A stretch of DNA of 64,000 bases from an uncultured Pelagibacteraceae bacterium (GTDB lineage Bacteria; Pseudomonadota; Alphaproteobacteria; Pelagibacterales; Pelagibacteraceae), in assembly GCA_902557605.1 (NCBI GenBank), contig CACEAQ010000002.1, positions 19,842 through 83,841 of the forward strand, given 5' to 3'. Of the stretch, positions 55,991-64,000 are shown one piece after another. The notes below the pieces were generated by a model. It saw only the letters and a list, made by a program, of their open reading frames with translations. It was not told where the DNA came from and made no database searches. Position 1 is the stretch's first letter, and every line of letters begins with the position of its first letter. Made by a program: the position numbers and the translations under genes.

Positions 55991-57219
55991 CGCACGTAAG
56001 AACCCAATTTTTGTTTAATAATATCTTTGTCTTTAAGACTATCTCCGCAAGAGTTGACAATAATTACTTCAAAAGGTTTCAATTTTGGCGCTAGTTTAAT
56101 TGCTTCTGCAAATGCGTGTGATGGCTCAAGAGACGGTGAAATATTCTCAAGCCTTGAAACTAATTTGTAAGCCTCCAATGCCTCTTCATCACTCGCAGAA
56201 GTGTAACTAGCTCTTTTTGAGTCTTTGAGAAAACAATGTAAGGGTGAAATGCCCGGATAGTCTAATCCTGCAGATATTGATTCTGTCGAGCCTATCTGAC
56301 CTTCTTTATCTTGTATAACATATTGAGCAGCTCCATGTAGAATTCCAATTTTAGAGCCGAAAGTTAATGGAGCAGCATGTAGTTTACTATTTTTTGGACC
56401 TCCAGCCTCGACACCAATAAATTCAGCACTCGTATTTATAAACTCATTCCAAAAACCTGCTGCTGAACTTCCACCACCAACACAATTAATCAATTTCAAT
56501 TTATTCGGTATCTTTCCAAATTCCTCTTTAACTTGCACAATCAATTCTCTAGAAATTTGAGCAGTACTCCAAGCACAGATCTTAATAAATATATTTGGAC
56601 CTACTGTTGAGCCAACACACATATGAGTAGTATCGCAATTAGACACCCAGTACCTCATGCATTCACTTACGGCATCTACTAAAGTTTGACTTCCTGTAGT
56701 AACTGGAACAATCTCAGCTCCATTCTTTTTAATTGCTTCCACATTAGGTCTTTGCCTTTTGATATCTTTAGCCCCCATAAAAATTTTACATTTGAGACCA
56801 AATTTTTTTGCAGCCATTGAAAGCATTTTTCCCGCATATCCAGCGCCGGTATCTCCAATTATATATTTTTTTCCAGCCTTTTTTGCTATAAGACAGTGGA
56901 CTGTGGCTCCATAAATCTTGTGTGCTCCTCCGTTAGCTTCTGAAACCACTTTTGCATATACCTGTGCTCCACCTAGATAATCCGTTAAATTTTCTAGTTT
57001 TATGAATGGTGTAGGGGAACCTACGTAATCTTTAAAATACAAATCTCTTTCTTTTAAGAATTTTTTATCTTTTCTTAATTTTGCAAATAATTTAGTGAGA
57101 TCATCAAGCGGTTTCTTAAGTGTTTCAGGGATAAAATTTCCACCAAATTTTCCCCCGTACATAAAATTTTTATCATGTTGATCTATAAGCGGTATATTTC
57201 TTCTAATTTTCAAGCTCAT
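55987..57219 (-). CDS. trpB: tryptophan synthase beta subunit
   Basis: A 410-aa PLP enzyme that condenses indole with serine. EANGGAHKIYGA carries the PLP lysine region (usually GAHKxN, here GAHKIYG), the phosphate loop VGGGSSAAGFW is present, and STESISAGLDYPG is characteristic. Start overlaps trpF by 17 nt. The Asn to Ile change directly after the lysine is unusual for TrpB. Confidence 0.94.
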   Translation of the reverse strand: MSLKIRRNIPLIDQHDKNFMYGGKFGGNFIPETLKKPLDDLTKLFAKLRKDKKFLKERDLYFKDYVGSPTPFIKLENLTDYLGGAQVYAKVVSEANGGAHKIYGATVHCLIAKKAGKKYIIGDTGAGYAGKMLSMAAKKFGLKCKIFMGAKDIKRQRPNVEAIKKNGAEIVPVTTGSQTLVDAVSECMRYWVSNCDTTHMCVGSTVGPNIFIKICAWSTAQISRELIVQVKEEFGKIPNKLKLINCVGGGSSAAGFWNEFINTSAEFIGVEAGGPKNSKLHAAPLTFGSKIGILHGAAQYVIQDKEGQIGSTESISAGLDYPGISPLHCFLKDSKRASYTSASDEEALEAYKLVSRLENISPSLEPSHAFAEAIKLAPKLKPFEVIIVNSCGDSLKDKDIIKQKLGSYVR

Positions 57220-57817
57220 TTACTTTTTTTATAAATTTATTTATTTTTTGATGATCTTTGTACCCTATTTGCTTATCTAATTCCAAATTACTCGACAAGT
57301 CACAAAAGGTAACTCCTAATTTCTTTATATTTTCAATATTATCAATTGAGACCGAGCCTGCTAGAGCATATCTTTCACCTTTTGGAAGTTTAAAAATTAA
57401 ATCTTTGGGAAATTCGATAGATCTTTCCATTCCTGGAGTATCGAATAAAATTATATCAGCATCTTTATATATTTTATAATTTTGTATTTCCGACTCTTTA
57501 CTAATTTTGACAGTCTTAATTATTTTTACCCCCATTGATTTAATTTCTTTTATTCTCTCGTTTGTCTCTGAACCATGAAGTTGAATATACTCAAAATTTT
57601 TTAAAATAATGTTTTTTATAAACTCATTTGACGGGTTTACCGTAACTGCTACAAATGATGAATTTCTTTTATCATATTTCTCCAACTTTTTCACATCGGT
57701 TAAATTTATATTTCTTGGTGACTTTTTGTAAAAAACAAAACCTAAAAAACTTACTCCAAGATCTATACAAATTTGCACGTCTCTAGCTGGATTCAAACCA
57801 CAGATTTTAACTTTCAT
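57203..57817 (-). CDS. trpF: phosphoribosylanthranilate isomerase
   Basis: A 204-aa TIM-barrel catalysing the Amadori rearrangement of PRA. KVKICGLNPARDV with the catalytic Cys, FVFYKKSPRNI, and the QLHGSE and ALAGSVS motifs are present. It overlaps trpB by 17 nt. Part of the trpFBA unit; trpC, trpD and trpE are not in this window. Confidence 0.94.
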   Translation of the reverse strand: MKVKICGLNPARDVQICIDLGVSFLGFVFYKKSPRNINLTDVKKLEKYDKRNSSFVAVTVNPSNEFIKNIILKNFEYIQLHGSETNERIKEIKSMGVKIIKTVKISKESEIQNYKIYKDADIILFDTPGMERSIEFPKDLIFKLPKGERYALAGSVSIDNIENIKKLGVTFCDLSSNLELDKQIGYKDHQKINKFIKKVNELEN

Positions 57818-57818
57818 G

Positions 57819-58493
57819 CTATTTTAATTCTTTTATCAGTCTCTGAATATTTTTTTTTATGTTACCTTTTATAAGACTTCGGCCCATGACCAAAGAGGTC
57901 GCCCCATTTTGAAAAGCTTTTTTAGGTGTCATTACTCTCTTTTGATCTTGTTTATTGTCTTTAATTAATCTAATTCCTGGAGTAATTATTTCTTTCTTAA
58001 ACACTTTTCTGACTATTTTTGTTTCATGAGGACTACAAACTATTGCATCTAATTTAGTTTCAGCTGCAAGTTTTGCTTGATGTAATACAATTTTTTTTAA
58101 ATTCTTATCATAACCAATTTCTCTTAGTGATCTATTATTTAAAGAAGTGAGCGTGGTAACACCTACTAATTTAGTTGAGCCTGAAACTTTTTTAGCACCT
58201 ACAAGAGCTTCTTTGCCTGAATTAATATGAATTGTAATATAATTAAATTTTAGATCTTTAACTGCTTTAATCGAAGATGCACAAGTATTTGGTATGTCGG
58301 CAAGTTTGTAATCGCCAAAAGTAATTTTATTTCGCAGGGTTGATATAAATTTTCTTCCGTTTTTCGAATTTAAAAATTCTAAACCAAATTTATATCCAAA
58401 TTTTAATTTTAAATTACTTGTTTCCTTAATTATTTTTTTTATTTTTTTTACATTATTTACATCACAAGCTATAAAAATTTTAGGTGTTTTCAT
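57819..58493 (-). CDS. pyrF: orotidine 5'-phosphate decarboxylase
   Basis: A 224-aa OMP decarboxylase for UMP synthesis. The catalytic DxKxxDI site is FGDYKLADIPNTC; TLTSLN and GATSLVMGRSLI complete the picture. It overlaps ihfB by 4 nt and precedes trpF by 1 nt. Confidence 0.93.
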   Translation of the reverse strand: MKTPKIFIACDVNNVKKIKKIIKETSNLKLKFGYKFGLEFLNSKNGRKFISTLRNKITFGDYKLADIPNTCASSIKAVKDLKFNYITIHINSGKEALVGAKKVSGSTKLVGVTTLTSLNNRSLREIGYDKNLKKIVLHQAKLAAETKLDAIVCSPHETKIVRKVFKKEIITPGIRLIKDNKQDQKRVMTPKKAFQNGATSLVMGRSLIKGNIKKNIQRLIKELK

Positions 58494-58771
58494 TTATTTA
58501 TAAATTCTTTTAACTTTTTACTAGGTCGAAATCTTACATTATTTTTTTTTGGAACATAAATTATTTCTCCAGTTTTTGGATTTCTTGCAGAATATTTTTC
58601 TTTTATCTTTTTTACAAAAAAGGTACCAAAACCTCGAATCTCAACTTTTTTGTTATTTAAAAGCGCGTCTTCAATCGAGTTACACAAAACGTTAAAAGAG
58701 GTTTCTAAAAATAATAAATCAATATTTGGGTTTTTTTCTTTAAGTTGTTTAATTATCGCAGTTTTTGACAA
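58490..58771 (-). CDS. ihfB: integration host factor beta / HU-family protein
   Basis: A 93-aa DNA-bending protein. RGFGTFFVKKIKEK and the ARNPKTGEIIYVP arm with the intercalating Pro are HU/IHF signatures, and position after rpsA is the usual ihfB locus. Immediately after rpsA with no gap and overlapping pyrF. Heterodimer partner IhfA is not in the window. Confidence 0.92.
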   Translation of the reverse strand: MSKTAIIKQLKEKNPNIDLLFLETSFNVLCNSIEDALLNNKKVEIRGFGTFFVKKIKEKYSARNPKTGEIIYVPKKNNVRFRPSKKLKEFINK

Positions 58772-60493
58772 TTACTTCTTTTTTTTATCTTTTTTTCCAA
58801 TAGCTTTTTCAAAAATACCTTTAAGAGTAGCGCCCGACTTAGTTGCACCTTCTCCAAATTTTGCAATTAAAGATTTTTCTTCATCTATTTGAGCTGCCTT
58901 TACACTTAACTTAATTCTTCTTGCTTTAAAGTCTAGTTCAGTAATTTTTGCATCAAGCGCGTTTCCTGGAGAAAATACTTCTGGTCTAGCATCAGCAGAG
59001 TCTTTTGCTAAGTCAGCTTTTCTTATAATTACAATCAATTTCTTATCTTTGTCGATTGATACTTTAACTCCAGTTTTTAAAACTTCGTGTATTCTTGTAG
59101 TTATGACGTCTCCAACTTTCTTCTTATTATCAGAAAACCAATCTAGAGGATCTTTATCAAGGGCTCTTTTTGAAAATCTTATTTTATCGTCTTTAATTTC
59201 AAGTAATTTAACATTCAATAATTCGTTCTTTTTAAACTTTTTTAAATCCTCAATATTTTCATCATATGATATTTCTTTATAATGAAGCATTCCAGATAAT
59301 CCTGTTTCCACCATTTCAGCGAAAATTGCTTTATCAGTAATATTATTTACCTTTACTTTAACCTCTGTTCCAATTTTATTATTTATTTTCTCCCAAGGAT
59401 TTTCTAAAGTCGCCTTATAAGATAAAGAAATTCTTTTAGTCTCTTTCTCAATATTTATGATTTTAAATTTTATTTTTTGGGAAACGGATAGAATCTTACT
59501 TGGTTTAATATTTTTATTTTTCCAGTCTAATTCTGAATTATGAATTAGTCCTTCTATACCTTCGTCTATTTTACAAAATGCACCATAATCCATAATTTTT
59601 GTCACTGTTCCTTCATAAACTTCTCCAACCTTATATTTTTTTTCTATGTTTTCATATGGGTCTTCAATTAAGGCTTTTACAGAAGCTGAAACTCTATTTG
59701 TTTTTTCATCAATTTTAGTTATTTTTACTTTAAGTTTCTGACCTATAGTCACTAGATCAGATGGTTTTTTCACGCGTCCATGACTTAAATCAGATACATG
59801 TAAGAGAACATCAATTCCATTAATATCAAGAAATATTCCCCAGTCGGTAGTTGCTTTAACTATTGCATTTTCAACGATGTCACCTTCCTTAATATTTTTT
59901 AAAGCTTCGGTTATCTCAGCATTCTTGCTTTTTTCTAGAACCGCTCTTCTTGATACGCAAACGTTACCTCTGTTTTTATCTATTCTTGTTGCTATAACTT
60001 TTACCGGTGTATTCATTAGATGATCAATTCTTTTTAAAGGTCTCACATCAATTTGAGACGAGGGCATAAAACAAGGCAGGCCTTCAACAGTGGCGATAAA
60101 TCCACCTTTAACCTTTCCAGTAATATAACCTGTCATCTCCTCTTGTGTTTCAAAAACTTTTTCCATCTTCTTCCAAGCTTTCATTTTTCTAGCTTTATCT
60201 CTTGAAATTATAATTTCCCCTTTGAAACTTTCTATTCTCTCTAGGTAAACATCAATTTGTGATCCAACCTTAAGTTTTTCAAATTCTTTATCATTTTTGA
60301 ATTCCTCAATGGGGATCATACCTTCCATTTTAGCTTTGCAGTCAACTACCACAAAATTTTTTGTAATTTCGGTGACTATGGCTTGAACAATTTCGTTTTC
60401 TTTTAATTTTCTGTCTTTAAAATCTTTATCGAGTAAATTTTGAAATTCTTTACGAAGTGGAGACTTATTTTTTATTTCTTGTTCTGTTTCCAT
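58772..60493 (-). CDS. rpsA: 30S ribosomal protein S1
   Basis: A 573-aa protein with repeated S1 (OB-fold) domains: domains run from KLKENEIVQAIVTEI through repeats such as VGEVYEGTVTKIMDYGAFCKIDEGIEGLIHNSEL. S1 binds mRNA 5' ends and helps load structured or SD-poor messages. Start overlaps cmk by 29 nt, the usual cmk-rpsA-ihfB string. Confidence 0.95.
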   Translation of the reverse strand: METEQEIKNKSPLRKEFQNLLDKDFKDRKLKENEIVQAIVTEITKNFVVVDCKAKMEGMIPIEEFKNDKEFEKLKVGSQIDVYLERIESFKGEIIISRDKARKMKAWKKMEKVFETQEEMTGYITGKVKGGFIATVEGLPCFMPSSQIDVRPLKRIDHLMNTPVKVIATRIDKNRGNVCVSRRAVLEKSKNAEITEALKNIKEGDIVENAIVKATTDWGIFLDINGIDVLLHVSDLSHGRVKKPSDLVTIGQKLKVKITKIDEKTNRVSASVKALIEDPYENIEKKYKVGEVYEGTVTKIMDYGAFCKIDEGIEGLIHNSELDWKNKNIKPSKILSVSQKIKFKIINIEKETKRISLSYKATLENPWEKINNKIGTEVKVKVNNITDKAIFAEMVETGLSGMLHYKEISYDENIEDLKKFKKNELLNVKLLEIKDDKIRFSKRALDKDPLDWFSDNKKKVGDVITTRIHEVLKTGVKVSIDKDKKLIVIIRKADLAKDSADARPEVFSPGNALDAKITELDFKARRIKLSVKAAQIDEEKSLIAKFGEGATKSGATLKGIFEKAIGKKDKKKK

Positions 60494-61139
60494 ATTTATT
60501 TTTAATTACTCTTTCAACGTAGTTAGACATTTTAGCAACCATTGCATGTTTATCTAATTTTCCGGTGTCGATTTCTATCGAATCTCTATGTTTAAGTAAA
60601 GGGGAGTTTTTTCTTTTTATATCAGAAATATTTCTTATTCTTAGGGACTTTTTAACGTGCTTTAGGCTAATTTTTATTTTCTTTTTTCTTAATTCTTTGT
60701 ATCGCCTATAAGCTGCAATATTTAGATTACATTTAAAAAAAAACTTTATATCCGAATTAGGAATAATTTTTGTTGAAATATCTCTCCCTTCAATACAGCA
60801 ATTTTTATTTCTCTTTGCAAAATCAATTTGAACCCTTTTTAAAATATTTCTAACATTAGAAATTTTTGCAATCTTAGCACTATATTCTGAAATTAGTGGA
60901 GTATGTAAATTTTTATTGTTAATCTTATTTAGATCAATTTTTCTAAATTTTTTTTTTAAAAAAGTGATTTTATTTTTTGGATTATTTTTAAGTATTTCGT
61001 AACTTGCATATCTATACAACAATCCAGATGATAAAAATTTAAGTCGATATTTTTTCGATATTAATCTTGCACCAGTGGATTTTCCCGTAGCTGCACCTCC
61101 ATCACAAGATATTTTAATAGATTTATCTTTTAATTTCAA
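60465..61139 (-). CDS. cmk: cytidylate kinase
   Basis: A 224-aa NMP kinase with P-loop DGGAATGKSTGARLIS and the CMP-binding IEGRDISTKIIPNSDIKFFF and RRYKELR region. It phosphorylates CMP and dCMP. The P-loop AATGKST replaces the common AASGKGT. Overlaps aroA by 17 nt and rpsA by 29 nt. Confidence 0.93.
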   Translation of the reverse strand: MKLKDKSIKISCDGGAATGKSTGARLISKKYRLKFLSSGLLYRYASYEILKNNPKNKITFLKKKFRKIDLNKINNKNLHTPLISEYSAKIAKISNVRNILKRVQIDFAKRNKNCCIEGRDISTKIIPNSDIKFFFKCNLNIAAYRRYKELRKKKIKISLKHVKKSLRIRNISDIKRKNSPLLKHRDSIEIDTGKLDKHAMVAKMSNYVERVIKNKYGNRTRNKK

Positions 61140-62472
61140 ATTTTGCTCCTAAAAATTTAGCTATTTTTAAAAATGACGGCGATGAGGTAAAAACAGTTTC
61201 AAAATTTTTTATATTTGTCTTTGCTCCGGTTAAAATAGATAAGATAAATGAAGACATGCAAATACGATGATCTCCTAAATTTGGAACAATTATTCTTTTT
61301 TTTCTGCCATCAATCATTCCTTGTCCAAATATCTTAATTTCACCGTTTTTAGCAAAACTTTTTACACCTATTTGGTCTAGTACTTTTTGCATTTCCTTTA
61401 TCCTATTACTTTCTTTGTTAGCTAGATCTTCTAAACCCTTGAATATAGATGTTCCTTTGATCAGCCCTGCAATAATAAAAAGAATTGGATATTCGTCAGT
61501 TGAGTTTACATAATAACTTTTCGATGCACGAATAGCTTTTAACTTTGAACTCTTAACTAAAATATCTCCTCTTAATTCATTTTGCACAATTTTTAATTTT
61601 TTAAACTTTATTCTAGCACCCTGTTTTTTTAAAAGCTGGTAAAAACCTGTTCTAGTTTTATTTAAACCTACGTCTTTAATTATAATTGACGAACTTTTGT
61701 TTAAGAGTGTCAATGCCACAAAAAAAGCTGCTGCAGATGGATCTCCAGGAATATCAAGTTTAATTGGATTAAGAGATCTTTTTCCAAAAACTTCAATTAT
61801 TTTTTTTCTTCCTTTTTTAATTTTAATTGCTTGAGTGTTATTTTTTAAAATGTTTTCAGTATGGTCTCGACTTTTTTTACGTTCAGTAATTTCTGTATTT
61901 CCAAAAGAATTGAGACCAGCAAATATTACTGCACTTTTTAATTGTGCAGATACACCTGCCTCATACTTAATGCCAATTGGCATGTCAGTTGAAATCATTT
62001 TTAAGGGAAAGTTATATTTTTTTTTTGGAAGAAATGTTGCTCCAAACTCTGACATAAGTTCTATTAATTTTTTCATATTTCTCTTATTTAACGATCTGTC
62101 ACCCTTAATTTCGACAGTTATATCTGGTGTTGTTGATAATATACCAATTAACAATCTAGCTAATGTTCCTGAATTTCCAAAATTTAATTTAGTATTTTTT
62201 TTTGCTCTTAAAGAGCCCAATCCCTTACCAAAGATTAAATATCTATTCGTTTTTTGTTTTTGTATTTTTACACCTAATTTTTTTAATGCATTTATTGTTG
62301 AGATAACATCCTCTGACTCAAGCACATTTTTTGCTTCGGAAGTTTCATGACTTATTGAACCAATCAAAAAGCTTCTAATAGACATTGATTTATCTGGATC
62401 TACTTTAATAGTTTTTTTAAAAGGAGTGATTTTATGTTTTAGAGCAAGATGAAATCTTTTTGGTGTTACCAT
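61123..62472 (-). CDS. aroA: 3-phosphoshikimate 1-carboxyvinyltransferase (EPSP synthase)
   Basis: A 449-aa EPSP synthase of the shikimate pathway: VDPDKSMSIRSFLIGSI, FGNSGTLARLLIGIL, GDRSLNKR and the C-terminal GDHRICMSSFIL. It makes the precursor of chorismate. Overlaps cmk by 17 nt and follows lptB by 2 nt. Confidence 0.94.
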   Translation of the reverse strand: MVTPKRFHLALKHKITPFKKTIKVDPDKSMSIRSFLIGSISHETSEAKNVLESEDVISTINALKKLGVKIQKQKTNRYLIFGKGLGSLRAKKNTKLNFGNSGTLARLLIGILSTTPDITVEIKGDRSLNKRNMKKLIELMSEFGATFLPKKKYNFPLKMISTDMPIGIKYEAGVSAQLKSAVIFAGLNSFGNTEITERKKSRDHTENILKNNTQAIKIKKGRKKIIEVFGKRSLNPIKLDIPGDPSAAAFFVALTLLNKSSSIIIKDVGLNKTRTGFYQLLKKQGARIKFKKLKIVQNELRGDILVKSSKLKAIRASKSYYVNSTDEYPILFIIAGLIKGTSIFKGLEDLANKESNRIKEMQKVLDQIGVKSFAKNGEIKIFGQGMIDGRKKRIIVPNLGDHRICMSSFILSILTGAKTNIKNFETVFTSSPSFLKIAKFLGAKFEIKR

Positions 62473-62474
62473 TT

Positions 62475-63230
62475 TTAAGAAAATTGAGAGCCAAAATAAT
62501 GTTCAATTGCCTTTGTAGATTTCAATAATTCTCTTGAGGTACCTTCTGCTATTACCGTTTGTTCACCAAGCACGTAACTTCTGTCGGTAATATCGAATAA
62601 ATTTTTAACGTTATGATCGGTCACGAGGATTGCTGTTCCACTTGACTGAATTTTTAAAATATATTTTTGAATATCTTGAATAACAAGAGGATCCAGGGCA
62701 GCAAGCGGTTCATCTAGTAAAACTATTTTTGGTCTATTTATCATTACCCTAGCCATCATTAATCTTCTTATTTCACCACCCGATAGAACAGAAGCATTTA
62801 ATGTTCTTAAATGTTGCAAGTTAAATTCATCTAAAAGTTTTTCAGTAACCGATTTTTGGTTATCTGCTCCACTAATAGATATTTGCGCGATACCCATTAT
62901 GTTTTCATATACTGACATATTAAATACACTTCTTTGTTGTGGTAGATAACCTAAACCTTCTTTAGATCTTAAATGAATTGGAATTTGTTCAATTGCTTTT
63001 CCATTTAAAAAGATTTTTCCACCTTCAACTTGCTGTTCACCTATACACATTGAGAATAAAGTAGTTTTTCCACAACCATTTGGCCCTAAAATTCCAACAC
63101 ATTCTCCAGGAAAAACTTTCAATGAAAGTTTTTTTAGTATTGGTCTTCCATCGAAGGCTTTACTAACATCTTTTACTTCAAAAATTGGTTTGTCTTTCTT
63201 AAATTTTAATATTCTAAATCCTTTTTTCAT
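62475..63230 (-). CDS. lptB: LPS export ABC ATPase LptB
   Basis: A 251-aa ATPase with Walker A GPNGCGKTT, signature VLSGGEIRRLMMARVMI and Walker B IVLLDEPLAALDPL; the sequence LPQQRSVFNMSVYENIMGI is LptB-like. It powers LptFG to lift LPS to the outer membrane. It overlaps lptC by 4 nt. lptA is not between them. Confidence 0.93.
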   Translation of the reverse strand: MKKGFRILKFKKDKPIFEVKDVSKAFDGRPILKKLSLKVFPGECVGILGPNGCGKTTLFSMCIGEQQVEGGKIFLNGKAIEQIPIHLRSKEGLGYLPQQRSVFNMSVYENIMGIAQISISGADNQKSVTEKLLDEFNLQHLRTLNASVLSGGEIRRLMMARVMINRPKIVLLDEPLAALDPLVIQDIQKYILKIQSSGTAILVTDHNVKNLFDITDRSYVLGEQTVIAEGTSRELLKSTKAIEHYFGSQFS

Positions 63231-63829
63231 TTTAAGTTTATATTAGCATTAATTTTTTTATCATCAAACGAAGCAATATTTAATTTTTTCTTTTTTATAT
63301 CAAATAAAAGTTCATCAGCAAATATTGTTCCTCTTATATCTGTAACTTTTACATTTTTCGAAATAACCAAAAAACTGTCTGAGTTCGAATATTGTGCTTT
63401 TTGGGCAAATAAGTCACTATCAAGATATTTTGCTTTTACATTTCCCTCAAATACCATGTCTAAAGATTTGTTATTATATTTACCAAAATCCGACCATACG
63501 TAAAGTGTTGTGTCATCTTTAAAATAAAAAATAGCCTCAACAAATTTCATGCTAACTAATTCTTGAGTATTTTTATTATTAATTGCTTCTTTAGATTTCA
63601 ATATATATCTGTTGCCATTAAGATCTAAACCTGAGTATTCAATATTATAAAATACATCTCCCTCTTCTGATTGATCTGTTATTTGTTTTTTAATTTTTTC
63701 TTGAGTCTCTTTTGAGATAATTTCTTGATTTGGAGGTCTTCCCTTATCAGAATAAGTATAAAAAACAATTATTGATCCGAGAATAAATAAACCTAATTGT
63801 ATTAATCTTAGTTTTTTCTTTCTTTCCAT
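63227..63829 (-). CDS. lptC: LPS export protein LptC
   Basis: A 200-aa bitopic protein: one N-terminal membrane helix (IQLGLFILGSIIVFYTY), then an OstA/LptC beta-jellyroll (NIEYSGLDLNGNRYIL... VFEGNVKAKYLDSDLFAQKAQYSNSD... DIRGTIFADEL). It bridges LptBFG to LptA. The gene is directly upstream of lptB, overlapping by 4 nt, with no lptA in between. Confidence 0.85.
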   Translation of the reverse strand: MERKKKLRLIQLGLFILGSIIVFYTYSDKGRPPNQEIISKETQEKIKKQITDQSEEGDVFYNIEYSGLDLNGNRYILKSKEAINNKNTQELVSMKFVEAIFYFKDDTTLYVWSDFGKYNNKSLDMVFEGNVKAKYLDSDLFAQKAQYSNSDSFLVISKNVKVTDIRGTIFADELLFDIKKKKLNIASFDDKKINANINLK

Positions 63830-63830
63830 T

Positions 63831-64000
63831 TTAGACTCCAGTCTTTAAGAGAAAGTGTATATGAATAATTCCTTTAAGTTTCTTATTCACTTTCTTAAAA
63901 TCTTTATCAGCAACTACAAGCAAACTAGTAATTTTTTTTTCATTCATAATCGCTAAAGCTTTAGATGCAAGCATATTTTCGTTTACAACAAGAGGTCTTT
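63831..64000 (-). CDS. kdsD: arabinose-5-phosphate isomerase, C-terminal part (CBS domain), partial
   Basis: The minus strand from the window edge translates to RPLVVNENMLASKALAIMNEKK and ends HIHFLLKTGV, the final CBS domain of KdsD/KpsF. The stop is 1 nt from lptC. KdsD makes arabinose-5-phosphate for Kdo. The 5' part, including the SIS domain, lies outside the window. Confidence 0.8.
   Translation of the reverse strand, partial: RPLVVNENMLASKALAIMNEKKITSLLVVADKDFKKVNKKLKGIIHIHFLLKTGV

Noticed and set aside
61835-62350. 171-aa plus-strand ORF opposite aroA
   Set aside because: Antisense shadow of aroA with Phe/Leu-rich composition from the complementary A-rich strand.

Overview
The window is one contiguous stretch of a compact, AT-rich (about 30% GC by eye) alphaproteobacterial chromosome. 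The best match is a streamlined marine lineage of the Pelagibacterales (SAR11) type. Support: very short or overlapping intergenic spaces, Lys/Ile/Asn-rich proteins, no mobile elements, a RegB/RegA pair, a ChvI/ChvG-like pair beside ahcY, and alphaproteobacterial gene strings such as rpsT-dnaA-dnaN, ahcY-tsaE-amgK-murU and aroA-cmk-rpsA-ihfB-pyrF-trpFBA-accD-folC. The taxonomic call is inference from content; no rRNA or tRNA gene was seen.

Layout. 1-6.5 kb: replication block rpsT, dnaA, dnaN, gyrB (no recF between dnaN and gyrB), then the redox sensor kinase regB. 6.5-10.6 kb (minus): a polyamine block with a PLP ornithine/arginine-type decarboxylase, a deoxyhypusine-synthase-like protein, N-carbamoylputrescine amidase and agmatine deiminase. 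It is divergent from regA at 10.8 kb across a dense regulatory gap. 11-18 kb: bioY, an orphan ABC ATPase, polA, chvI/chvG-like genes. 18-21.4 kb: ahcY, tsaE, amgK, murU. 21.4-36 kb: phosphoglycerate mutase, small envelope or secreted proteins, an RND pump with its adaptor, sulfurtransferase, msrA, a DMT transporter, a 3-methyladenine glycosylase, a purine phosphoribosyltransferase facing an NCS2 permease, Hsp20 with a sigma-32-type promoter, oligopeptidase B, and a J-domain protein. 36-48 kb: GT9 glycosyltransferase, DapA-family aldolase, Cfa, a polybasic coiled-coil unknown, an MBL-fold protein, ybgC, purEK, a TauD-like dioxygenase, an HMCES-type SRAP protein, an FAH-family enzyme, a flavodoxin-fold oxidoreductase, and several very small genes missing from the ORF track. 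48-53 kb: rlmN, an ADP-ribosylglycohydrolase-fold protein, rmuC, sbcB, thioredoxin. 53-64 kb (minus): folC-like, accD, trpABF, pyrF, ihfB, rpsA, cmk, aroA, lptB, lptC and the 3' end of kdsD.

How the genes work together. Replication and repair (dnaA, dnaN, gyrB, polA, sbcB, rmuC, alkA-like, HMCES), aromatic amino acid synthesis (aroA, trpFBA), envelope construction and recycling (kdsD, lptC, lptB, GT9, amgK, murU, Cfa) and polyamine formation form the recognisable pathways.

Points most worth a second look: a probable structured RNA with a pseudoknot ahead of a well-expressed-looking 63-aa gene (47.86-48.14 kb); a FolC homologue whose P-loop, EKAG and DGAHNP motifs are altered; an attenuator-like hairpin and shared palindrome between the polyamine operon and regA; a GyrB that appears to lack the proteobacterial TOPRIM insert; a GNRA-loop hairpin embedding a start codon; and several small ORFs. 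I found no CRISPR array, transposon or prophage.
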